21,786 nt of DNA from Oscillospiraceae bacterium. Lineage in GTDB: Bacteria > Bacillota > Clostridia > Oscillospirales > Oscillospiraceae. This document shows, one piece after another, positions 15,641 to 21,786 of the stretch. The notes below the pieces were generated by a model, which saw nothing but the letters and a program-made list of their open reading frames with translations, made no database searches and was not told the origin of the DNA. Made by a program: the position numbers and the translations under genes. Where the stretch lies: positions 1 to 21,786 of the forward strand of contig JAEDNR010000026.1 in the NCBI GenBank assembly GCA_016302405.1. Reading direction: 5' to 3'. How positions within the stretch are numbered: the first letter of the stretch is position 1; the number at the start of each line of letters is the position of its first letter.

Positions 15641-17026
15641 ATGAAACCGAAAACCGCGATCCAGAGCTTTCTGGCAAAGACTCTGGACAGTTCTACCTTT
15701 ACCTGGCGTCAGATTCTGAATCTGACCTTTCCCAGCGTGCTGGACTCCATGTCTATTACGTTTATCGGTGTGCTGATCACCGCTCTTATCAGCGAGAATG
15801 GGGAAAGCTCCGTTGCGGCTGTGTCTCTGGTGGGGCCCATCATCAATCTCATTACCTGTATGTTCAGCGGCATTGCCGCCGGAGGTACGGTGGTGGTTGC
15901 CCAATACCGGGGAGCGGGGGACGAAACCAGGCTTCGCCGGTGCATCGGCGGCGTCCTCTGGCTGACGGTGTCGGTGGGAGTTGCTGCCTGCATGCCGTTC
16001 CTTCTGTTTCCCCGGCAGATCCTGGCAATGCTGTACCGGGATGCGGATTCCTTGGTCATGGAAAAAGCTGTGGTCTATCTGGCCGGCTGTGTGTGGACGG
16101 TTATTGTATTTACTTTGTATACCGCCGCGTTCAGTATCCTCCGGGGGCTGGGGGAGGCAAAAAAGTGTCTGCACCTCAGTGTGGTGATCAACGTTGCCTA
16201 TCTGGTATTCAGTTTTCTGTTTCTGAACATTCTGCACCAGGACATTCGGGGCAGTGTCCGGGCGCTGATGCTCGCCCGGGTCATTGGCGCGGCAGCGGCG
16301 CTGGTATCGCTGCTGATTCATAAGGCACCCATCAAACTGAAAGTGTCGGACATTTTTTCTTTTGATCGGCGGGTCCTGAGCGCCACGCTGAAGGTCAGCA
16401 TACCCCTTGGCCTGGAGCAGATTTTTGCTTCCTGCGGTGGCCTGGTATCCCAGATGTATCTGATCCGCCTGGGAACCACGGCGGTGGCGGTGAACGCCAT
16501 CGTAAATGCCCTCCAGGGTTTCCTCTATTCTCCTGCCGCTTCGGTTTCCAACGTGGCGGTGGCAGTGGTGGGCCGGTGTGCCGGCGCGGAAAAGCGGGAG
16601 GAAGCATACCTTTATGGAAAGCGGTGCTGCCAGATGTCGCTTTTTATGCTGACGGCGGCATGCCTGATTTTTTATCCCCTGCTTCCGGTTCTTCTGACAC
16701 CGTACCAGCTGACCGGTGAAGCGTCTTCCATGACGGCAAAAATTCTGGTGGCGGCGATCCCGTTTCTGCTGATATGCTGGTCCTACTCCAATGTTATGCC
16801 CAATGTGCTCCGGGCCGGCAGTGATACCGTTTTCCCGTCTGCTGTATCTCTGGCGGTGATGTGGACGGTGAGTATCGGAATGGGCTACCTCCTTGCCATA
16901 CCGGCGGGGCTGGGCCTGTGGGGAACCTGGCTTGCCACCTGGGGCGCGTGGACAGTGCGTGCCGGGATCTTTCTTGCCCGTTTCCGCAGCCGGAAGTGGC
17001 TTCGCGGTTCCGTAGCGAGAGCGTAA
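15641..17026 (+). CDS. MATE-family multidrug efflux transporter
   Basis: A 461-residue polytopic membrane protein of the MATE superfamily, which exports cationic drugs or metabolites using Na+ or H+ gradients. About twelve hydrophobic segments are visible. The first half has the family-typical stretch FSGIAAGGTVVVAQYRGAGD (76-94), and the second half has the equivalent SVSNVAVAVVGRCAGAEKREEAY, reflecting the internal duplication. The reading frame is open back to 15560, but the ATG at 15641 (GGGGG 5 nt upstream) gives the usual MATE N-terminus and lies after a plausible promoter. It is a single-gene unit. If the ATP synthase is Na+-coupled, a Na+-driven exporter would fit, but substrate and coupling ion cannot be read here. 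Confidence 0.9.
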   Translation: MKPKTAIQSFLAKTLDSSTFTWRQILNLTFPSVLDSMSITFIGVLITALISENGESSVAAVSLVGPIINLITCMFSGIAAGGTVVVAQYRGAGDETRLRRCIGGVLWLTVSVGVAACMPFLLFPRQILAMLYRDADSLVMEKAVVYLAGCVWTVIVFTLYTAAFSILRGLGEAKKCLHLSVVINVAYLVFSFLFLNILHQDIRGSVRALMLARVIGAAAALVSLLIHKAPIKLKVSDIFSFDRRVLSATLKVSIPLGLEQIFASCGGLVSQMYLIRLGTTAVAVNAIVNALQGFLYSPAASVSNVAVAVVGRCAGAEKREEAYLYGKRCCQMSLFMLTAACLIFYPLLPVLLTPYQLTGEASSMTAKILVAAIPFLLICWSYSNVMPNVLRAGSDTVFPSAVSLAVMWTVSIGMGYLLAIPAGLGLWGTWLATWGAWTVRAGIFLARFRSRKWLRGSVARA

Positions 17027-17032
17027 TATACA

Positions 17033-17048
17033 TTATACAATTGTATAA
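17033..17048. repeat. Perfect 16-bp AT-rich palindrome
   Basis: TTATACAA and TTGTATAA form an uninterrupted palindrome between the MATE stop codon and the terminator hairpin. It resembles an operator but sits between two convergent 3' ends, where an operator is not expected. It may form part of the 3' structure of the MATE transcript. Confidence 0.5.
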
Positions 17049-17051
17049 CAA

Positions 17052-17078
17052 TTCGCCGCCGGAGAACCCGGCGGCGAA
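17052..17078. terminator. GC-rich hairpin between convergent genes
   Basis: TTCGCCGCCGG (17052-17062) pairs with CCGGCGGCGAA (17068-17078) around a 5-nt loop. It lies between the convergent ends of the MATE gene (+) and the cysteine-rich gene (-). The flanking U-tracts are weak on both strands, but the stem is very stable, so it probably ends both transcripts. Confidence 0.7.
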
Positions 17079-17082
17079 AAAT

Positions 17083-17922
17083 TTAGGCGTTATCGCTGCT
17101 GTCTTGAAAGATGTCGCATTTCTCCTTTTTCTGGTCGCAGCCCCGGGGCGTGAACTGCGCCGAGGGGAAGGGGATCCGGCTGAACATTTCACAGGGATCC
17201 TCGGTGCAGCCGGGATTGTCGCAGCACTCCTTTGTGGGGATGCTGTAATCCAGCACGGGAACAATGAGCTGGGCGTCCCGTTCCAGACGGACGATGGAGA
17301 ACTGGCCCAGGGTGACATAGAGCCGCCGCCGGTCGGAGCAGAACGTCAGTTCCTCATCAAACATCCGACGGATGGGATCCGGCACCTGAATGGAGCCGGC
17401 CTCTTTCCCGGGACAGTCGCAGGCCTCCCGGACCCGGGAGCTGAGGACCATGGGATCCAGCACCTCTACTACGGCGGTAGGGCGGTTAGCGCTGGCCCGG
17501 GTGATCCCGTCGGGGGCACACAGCCGGGTGTCGCTGCGGTAGATGTGGGCGCAGCTGTCTTCGCCGCAGAGCACCGCCCGCTTGGTAAAGGATGCCAGGC
17601 CGTACAGTGTAGCGGGCCGGGCGGTTCCCACCAGGGCATCGGCGATGATCCGGTAGTAGAAGGTGATGTCGATGCAGTAATGGTTCCGGTCAAAGGCTAC
17701 CGGCTCCACATCGATATAGGTGCTGATAAGCTCCGCGCAGCGGACACGGGTACCGGCGGAGCTGTCCAGAAGAGACTGGCTGCCGCAGGTTAAGTAGACG
17801 GGCAGGTCTTCGATACAGTCCTTATCCCGGCAGGAGTCTGTGATCTTTCGGGTGTGAATGGACATGGCCTGCCGCAGCTCCTGGGGGTCACAGTGCAGGG
17901 TGTCCTGACATTGCTCAGACAT
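17083..17922 (-). CDS. Conserved cysteine-rich protein of unknown function
   Basis: A 279-residue soluble protein with 19 cysteines, including a CDC pair at 168-170 and the cluster C233, C234, C239, C244. It starts MSEQCQDTLHCDPQELRQAM, set by AGGAGG about 8 nt before the ATG at 17922; the frame is open further upstream to 18105 but without a ribosome site and into the galM coding region. Internal segments such as DVEPVAFDRNHYCIDITFYYRI (71-92) and YVTLGQFSIVRLERDAQLIVP (202-222) look like ordered beta-rich domains. There is no signal peptide or membrane helix. I recall similar proteins as unannotated conserved proteins in Clostridia but cannot name a family. The cysteines could bind metal or an Fe-S cluster or form cross-links; none is shown. 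It lies 113 nt after galM on the same strand. Confidence 0.8.
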   Translation of the reverse strand: MSEQCQDTLHCDPQELRQAMSIHTRKITDSCRDKDCIEDLPVYLTCGSQSLLDSSAGTRVRCAELISTYIDVEPVAFDRNHYCIDITFYYRIIADALVGTARPATLYGLASFTKRAVLCGEDSCAHIYRSDTRLCAPDGITRASANRPTAVVEVLDPMVLSSRVREACDCPGKEAGSIQVPDPIRRMFDEELTFCSDRRRLYVTLGQFSIVRLERDAQLIVPVLDYSIPTKECCDNPGCTEDPCEMFSRIPFPSAQFTPRGCDQKKEKCDIFQDSSDNA

Positions 17923-17948
17923 GGGAATACCTCCTGATAAAGAGTTCC

Positions 17949-17964
17949 ATAAGCATCCGCTTAT
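17949..17964. promoter_or_regulatory. Inverted repeat upstream of the cysteine-rich gene
   Basis: ATAAGC and GCTTAT flank a 4-nt centre, about 15 nt before the ribosome site of the gene starting at 17922. It could be an operator or a leader hairpin. No convincing sigma-A promoter was found in the 113-nt gap, so the gene may be read through from galM. Confidence 0.35.
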
Positions 17965-18035
17965 AAGACAGTTTATGCAGGGGGTGCTGTACTGTGCACC
18001 GGGCGGGGGACAGGAAATTCGGAAAAGAAAGCCGT

Positions 18036-19052
18036 TTACCAGAAGAATCGGTATACGGTCTCGGAGTGATAGCGGTTTCCGGCTTTTACCACGGGCTGTG
18101 CCCAATCGGGGTGGTGCAGCGCATCGGGATAGAACTGGGTCTCCAGGGCAACGCCGCTGCGCTTGCCGTAAAAGACGCCGTTCTTACCGCAGTCGGACAG
18201 GAAGTTGCCGGCGTAGAACTGCAGGCCCGGGCAGTCGGTGGAAACGGTCATGGTCCGGCCGGATTCCGGGTCCTGGAGTACGGCGCAGGGGTTGCAGAAT
18301 ACCTCAAAATTGTGGTCATAACCGCCCTGGAAATGCAGGGCGTCGTAGTCTGCGGCAATATCCTGGCCGATGGGCTTTGGGATCCGGAAGTCCATGGGCG
18401 TGCCGCTGACATGCCGCATTTCGCCTGTGGGGATGCTTTCCCTGTCCGCGGGAGTAAAGAACCGGGCGGGGAGGGTAAGAAGCTGGCCCATGGCTTTTTC
18501 CGGGTGGTTATGGCCTGCCAGGTTAAAATAACTGTGGTTGGTCAGGTTGAATACCGTGTCCTGGTCGCAGACCGCGTCGTAGGTGATGTGCAGGCCGCCC
18601 CGGGCATCCAGGCGATAGGTGACGCTGATGTCCGCGCTGCCGGGGAAGCCCTGGTCACCGGAGGGGCTGTGCAGGAGAAAACATATGCTGTCTTCTTTGC
18701 GGGATATCACACGCCAAAGCCGCAGATGGTAGGCATCGGGGCCGGAGTGGAGGTTGTTATTGCCCTCGTTGGGGATCAGGGGGTATACCCGCCCACCCAG
18801 AGAAAAGGCCGAGCCTTTGAGCCGGTTGGCGTTGCGGCCCACCGTGGCGCCAATGTAGGCAGAGCCTTTGAGGCAGTCCTCCGCACTGTCATAGCCAAGA
18901 ACCACATCATCCAGATTCCCCATGGAATCGGGAACGGTCAGTGCCATGAGTGCCGCACCGCAGTCTGTAATGGAAGCGGTGATGCCGCCACAGGATATTG
19001 TGTAGAGGCTGGCCTGTTCGCCGTTGGGCATTGTGCCGAAAAATTTTGTCAT
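18036..19052 (-). CDS. galM: Aldose 1-epimerase (galactose mutarotase)
   Basis: A 338-residue cytoplasmic enzyme that interconverts the alpha and beta anomers of galactose or glucose, feeding the Leloir pathway. Diagnostic features are GRNANR at 72-77, the catalytic acid H173 in TNHSYFNLAG, D246/H247 in YDHNF, and the catalytic base E304 in ALETQFYPD. Length is normal. AGGAG lies about 7 nt before the ATG. No other galactose gene is nearby, so the physiological sugar is not set by context. It has its own promoter at 19117-19145, divergent from nrdD, and may be co-transcribed with the cysteine-rich gene behind it. Confidence 0.95.
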   Translation of the reverse strand: MTKFFGTMPNGEQASLYTISCGGITASITDCGAALMALTVPDSMGNLDDVVLGYDSAEDCLKGSAYIGATVGRNANRLKGSAFSLGGRVYPLIPNEGNNNLHSGPDAYHLRLWRVISRKEDSICFLLHSPSGDQGFPGSADISVTYRLDARGGLHITYDAVCDQDTVFNLTNHSYFNLAGHNHPEKAMGQLLTLPARFFTPADRESIPTGEMRHVSGTPMDFRIPKPIGQDIAADYDALHFQGGYDHNFEVFCNPCAVLQDPESGRTMTVSTDCPGLQFYAGNFLSDCGKNGVFYGKRSGVALETQFYPDALHHPDWAQPVVKAGNRYHSETVYRFFW

Positions 19053-19116
19053 TGGAAATCTCCTCTCAATTTTTCATAGGGGAAAGGGCGGAATTATGTA
19101 AAGACATTGTTTTCTT

Positions 19117-19145
19117 ATTGTACGATATTCAGGCTCATTTTTCAA
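19117..19145 (-). promoter_or_regulatory. Sigma-A promoter of galM
   Basis: On the minus strand TTGAAA (19140-19145) and TACAAT (19117-19122) are separated by 17 nt, about 65 nt before the galM start codon. Confidence 0.68.
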
Positions 19146-19152
19146 CGATTTC

Positions 19153-19173
19153 TTTTTGCGCCGCGGCGAAAAA
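19153..19173. repeat. Near-palindrome between divergent galM and nrdD promoters
   Basis: TTTTT and AAAAA flank the perfect 10-bp palindrome CGCCGCGGCG (19159-19168), with one extra G on the left. It lies just upstream of the galM -35 element. It could be a protein-binding site or a chance structure. Confidence 0.35.
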
Positions 19174-19247
19174 GCAAACTTCTTTCCGTCCTTTCTGTTT
19201 TTGCAGGCGCTTTGAAAAGCGGCACTTTTTGACCTCTTTTCCGACTC

Positions 19248-19295
19248 CTACCATATTTTGTGTTTTCTACTTGACAAAACCACAATATGTAGTAT
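19248..19295 (+). promoter_or_regulatory. Pair of NrdR boxes in the nrdD promoter
   Basis: The NrdR box core is CwATATaTwG-like. CAATATGTAG (19283-19292) fits at nine of ten positions, and CCATATTTTG (19251-19260, followed by TGT) fits at about eight. Their starts are 32 bp apart, close to three helical turns, the spacing typical for NrdR box pairs. The downstream box fills the spacer between the -35 and -10 of the nrdD promoter, so bound NrdR would block RNA polymerase. NrdR is the ATP/dATP-sensing repressor of ribonucleotide reductase genes; its own gene is not in the window. Confidence 0.85.
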
Positions 19296-19298
19296 AAT
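19271..19298 (+). promoter_or_regulatory. Consensus sigma-A promoter of nrdD
   Basis: TTGACA (19271-19276) and TATAAT (19293-19298) are both perfect, with a 16-nt spacer slightly shorter than ideal. The spacer is occupied by an NrdR box. The leader is about 45 nt. Confidence 0.9.
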
Positions 19299-19348
19299 GG
19301 AGCCTGCACGGATACATACCACGGCACAGTGCAGAGGAGGACTCAGTG

Positions 19349-21571
19349 ATGAAGATCATCAAAAGAAACGGTACCGAGGTCAGCTTTGACATCGATAAAA
19401 TTGTAATGGCTGTAACGAAAGCCAATAACGCGGTGGATGAAAAGGTGCGTATGACGCCCCTGCAGATCGACCGTATTTCCCAGAGCGTGCAGACCGCCTG
19501 CGAGGAAATGGGCCGCAGCCCCTCCGTGGAGGAGATCCAGGACCTGGTGGAAAAGGCCATCATGGCCCACGGCGCCTATGAGGTAGCCAAGGTCTATATC
19601 ACCTACCGCTACAACCGCAGCCTGCTCCGGCAGAGCAATACCACCGATGACCGCATCCTCACCCTCATTGAGTGCAACAACGAGGAAGTCAAGCAGGAGA
19701 ATGCCAACAAGAACCCCACCATCAACGCGGTTCAGCGGGACTATATGGCCGGTGAGGTATCCAAGGATATTACCAGCCGGATCCTGCTGCCCCGGGAGAT
19801 CGTGGAGGCCCATGAGGCGGGCATCATTCATTTCCACGACTCTGACTATTATGCCCAGCATATGCACAACTGCGACCTGGTGAACCTGGATGATATGCTC
19901 CAGAACGGCACAGTCATTTCCGGTACGCTGATCGAAAAGCCCCATTCTTTCTCCACCGCCTGCAACATTGCTACCCAGATTATTGCCCAGGTAGCCTCCA
20001 ACCAATACGGCGGACAGTCCATTTCTCTGACCCATCTGGCGCCCTTTGTCCAGATCAGCCGGGAAGCCATCCGCAAAAAGGTGGAAGAGGAGATGAAGGT
20101 CCTGGGTGTTCAGTCCGACGAGGAAAAGATCTCCCAGGTCACCGAGAAACGGCTCCTGGAAGAGGTCCGCAAGGGCGTTCAGACCATCCAGTACCAGGTT
20201 GTCACCCTCATGACCACCAACGGACAGGCGCCTTTTATCACCGTGTTCATGTACCTGAACGAGGCCAGAAACGAGCAGGAGAAGAAGGACCTGGCCCTCA
20301 TTATTGAGGAGACTCTGCGCCAGCGCTACGAGGGTGTAAAGAATGAAAAGGGCGTGTGGATTACCCCTGCCTTCCCCAAGCTTATTTATGTGCTGGAGGA
20401 AGACAATGTCCGGGAGGGAACTCCCTACTGGTACCTGACGAAGCTGGCCGCTGAGTGCACTGCCAAGCGGATGGTCCCCGACTATATCAGTGAGAAGAAG
20501 ATGCGGGAGTACAAGCTCTCCAAGGGCGAGACTGTGGGCAACGGCGATGTGTATACCTGCATGGGCTGCCGCAGCTTCCTGACCCCTGACCGGTCCGGCA
20601 ACGGCTGGGACAATGTGGCCGGGGCCCTCAACTACGAGCCGGGCAAGCCCAAGTACTACGGCCGGTTCAACCAGGGCGTGGTCACCATCAATCTGGTGGA
20701 TGTGGCGCTGTCCTCCGGCCGGGATGTGAATAAGTTCTGGCAGATTTTTGATGAACGGCTGGAGCTGTGCCATCGTGCCCTCCTGTGCCGCCATGAGCGG
20801 CTGAAAGGCACGCTGTCCGATGCCGCGCCCATCCTGTGGCAGTACGGCGCCCTGGCCCGGCTTCCCAAGGGTGAGCCCATTGACAAGCTGCTCTACGGCG
20901 GCTACTCCACCATTTCCCTGGGTTACGCCGGCCTTTATGAGTGCGTCAAGTATATGACCGGCAAGTCCCATACCGACGAGGAAGCAAAGCCCTTTGCCCT
21001 GAGCGTCATGCAGCATATGAACGATGCCTGCGCCAAGTGGAAGGCAGAGAGCGACATTGACTTCTCTCTGTACGGAACGCCCCTGGAGTCCACCACCTAC
21101 AAGTTTGCCAAGTGCCTGCAGAAGCGCTTCGGAATCATCCCCGGCATTACCGACAAGAGCTATATCACCAACTCCTACCATGTCCATGTGGCGGAGCAGA
21201 TCGACGCGTTTACCAAGCTGTCCTTTGAGGCGGATTTCCAGAAGCTGTCCCCCGGCGGTGCCATCAGCTATGTGGAGGTTCCCAACATGCAGCAGAATAT
21301 CGACGCGGTGCTGGAGGTAATGCAGTACATTTATGATAATATCATGTACGCGGAGCTGAACACCAAGTCCGATTACTGCCAGGTCTGCGGCTTCGACGGT
21401 GAGATCGAGATTCAGGAAGAGGACGGCAAGCTGGTGTGGGTGTGCCCCCAGTGCGGCAATCGTGACCAGAACAAGATGAACGTGGCCCGGCGGACCTGCG
21501 GCTACATCGGCACCCAGTACTGGAACCAGGGCCGTACCCAGGAGATCAAGGACCGGGTTCTGCATCTGTAA
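19349..21571 (+). CDS. nrdD: Anaerobic (class III) ribonucleoside-triphosphate reductase
   Basis: A 740-residue glycyl-radical enzyme that reduces ribonucleoside triphosphates to deoxynucleotides without oxygen. An N-terminal ATP-cone allosteric domain covers about 1-92 (KIIKRNGTEVSFDIDKIV). The barrel carries FHDSDYYAQHMHNCDLVNLDDML and the segment YTCMGCRSFL. The C-terminal zinc site has C677, C680, C699 and C702, and the radical glycine is G718 in RRTCGYIG. Length is normal for ATP-cone NrdD. The ATG at 19349 has AGGAGG 8 nt upstream; the preceding GTG (19346) is in frame but less well spaced. The activating enzyme NrdG is not encoded in the 215 bases that follow, and a terminator lies there, so nrdG is elsewhere. 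The NrdR boxes predict repression when dATP is plentiful. Confidence 0.97.
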   Translation: MKIIKRNGTEVSFDIDKIVMAVTKANNAVDEKVRMTPLQIDRISQSVQTACEEMGRSPSVEEIQDLVEKAIMAHGAYEVAKVYITYRYNRSLLRQSNTTDDRILTLIECNNEEVKQENANKNPTINAVQRDYMAGEVSKDITSRILLPREIVEAHEAGIIHFHDSDYYAQHMHNCDLVNLDDMLQNGTVISGTLIEKPHSFSTACNIATQIIAQVASNQYGGQSISLTHLAPFVQISREAIRKKVEEEMKVLGVQSDEEKISQVTEKRLLEEVRKGVQTIQYQVVTLMTTNGQAPFITVFMYLNEARNEQEKKDLALIIEETLRQRYEGVKNEKGVWITPAFPKLIYVLEEDNVREGTPYWYLTKLAAECTAKRMVPDYISEKKMREYKLSKGETVGNGDVYTCMGCRSFLTPDRSGNGWDNVAGALNYEPGKPKYYGRFNQGVVTINLVDVALSSGRDVNKFWQIFDERLELCHRALLCRHERLKGTLSDAAPILWQYGALARLPKGEPIDKLLYGGYSTISLGYAGLYECVKYMTGKSHTDEEAKPFALSVMQHMNDACAKWKAESDIDFSLYGTPLESTTYKFAKCLQKRFGIIPGITDKSYITNSYHVHVAEQIDAFTKLSFEADFQKLSPGGAISYVEVPNMQQNIDAVLEVMQYIYDNIMYAELNTKSDYCQVCGFDGEIEIQEEDGKLVWVCPQCGNRDQNKMNVARRTCGYIGTQYWNQGRTQEIKDRVLHL

Positions 21572-21635
21572 TCCCAGGGGCGAACTGACAGGTTTCAGCC
21601 AGAATGCCCGGTTTCAGTGGTCAGAGTCATATCAT

Positions 21636-21668
21636 CGGCGCTTCCCAAACGGGAAGCGCCGTAATTTT
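21636..21668 (+). terminator. Rho-independent terminator of nrdD
   Basis: CGGCGCTTCCC (21636-21646) pairs perfectly with GGGAAGCGCCG (21651-21661) around the loop AAAC, followed by TAATTTTA. It closes the nrdD transcript about 65 nt after the stop codon. Confidence 0.88.
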
Positions 21669-21684
21669 AATGTTTATCGGGTAA

Positions 21685-21786
21685 CGTAGCAGTGCGACAA
21701 ATTGGAATTTGTCGGGGAGTTTTGGTACGCAGGTGGTTAGACGCCTTGCCCCCCGCACTTGTGAGGGGGGTGTCCCTGCGCTAGCG
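21685..21786. repeat. Non-coding region with nested hairpins, possible dispersed repeat
   Basis: No reading frame is apparent. Hairpin 1 has arms CGACAAATT (21695-21703) and AATTTGTCG (21706-21714) around GG. Hairpin 2 has CCCCCC (21749-21754) and GGGGGG (21765-21770), with the CAC/GTG halves of the loop also complementary, and is enclosed by CGCAGG (21728-21733) and CCTGCG (21775-21780). The ends (21685-21699 and 21771-21786) are imperfect inverted repeats sharing TAGC and GACA/TGTC blocks. This is the look of a small palindromic dispersed repeat (MITE or REP-like) or a structured RNA. The window ends here, so the right border is uncertain. Confidence 0.5.

Noticed and set aside
17083..18105. 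340-codon version of the cysteine-rich gene
   Set aside because: The extra N-terminus runs into galM and lacks a ribosome site; AGGAGG precedes the ATG at 17922.
19343..21565. Minus-strand open frame of 740 codons opposite nrdD
   Set aside because: It mirrors nrdD almost exactly, has no independent ribosome site or domain, and reflects third-position GC bias.
21685..21786. Possible tRNA in the terminal non-coding region
   Set aside because: The stems do not form an acceptor/anticodon/T-arm cloverleaf, and no T-loop consensus is present.

Overview
The window looks like a chromosomal housekeeping segment from a moderately GC-rich, strictly anaerobic Gram-positive bacterium of the Clostridia, most likely the Oscillospiraceae/Ruminococcaceae group. 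The grounds are strong AGGAGG ribosome sites, gene order, a class III (oxygen-sensitive) ribonucleotide reductase, a sodium-type ATP synthase c subunit and a RecD2/ComF/MreB cluster. I see no rRNA, tRNA, CRISPR array, transposase, phage gene or recognisable defence system. The lineage is inferred from gene content, not from a database comparison.

Layout. At 1-370 a truncated minus-strand XRE-type HTH gene faces away from a cytosolic M28 metallopeptidase (370-1596, +), with promoters in the gap. A bidirectional terminator separates the peptidase from asnS (1662-3053, -), which has its own promoter. Positions 3150-10536 hold a complete minus-strand F1Fo ATP synthase operon: a strong promoter, then AtpZ-like, AtpI-like, atpB, atpE, atpF, atpH, atpA, atpG, atpD, atpC, then a strong hairpin terminator. 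Its c subunit carries two glutamates in the ion-site positions (E31 and E64), a pattern linked to Na+ coupling. Its a subunit is longer than usual, with extra hydrophobic segments between the essential arginine and the C-terminus.

Divergent from the atp operon is a plus-strand cluster (10710-15459): a small membrane protein, recD2 helicase, comF-like phosphoribosyltransferase, an MreB-family actin homologue and a DUF3592-like membrane protein. Most of these genes overlap, so they probably form one operon. A MATE efflux transporter follows (15641-17026, +), converging on a cysteine-rich conserved protein of unknown function and galM (aldose 1-epimerase), both on the minus strand.

The last part is nrdD (19349-21571, +), the anaerobic ribonucleoside-triphosphate reductase. 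Its promoter carries two NrdR-box-like sites 32 bp apart, one of them between the -35 and -10 elements, so deoxynucleotide-responsive NrdR repression is well supported. A terminator follows, and the final ~100 bases hold a non-coding region with nested hairpins and imperfect terminal inverted repeats that could be a small dispersed repeat or structured RNA.

Most of the window is ordinary. The points most worth a second look are the two-carboxylate c subunit paired with the enlarged a subunit, the NrdR operator pair, the hairpin element at the right end, the cysteine-rich protein and the truncated regulator at the left end. I did not find a clearly new multi-gene system.
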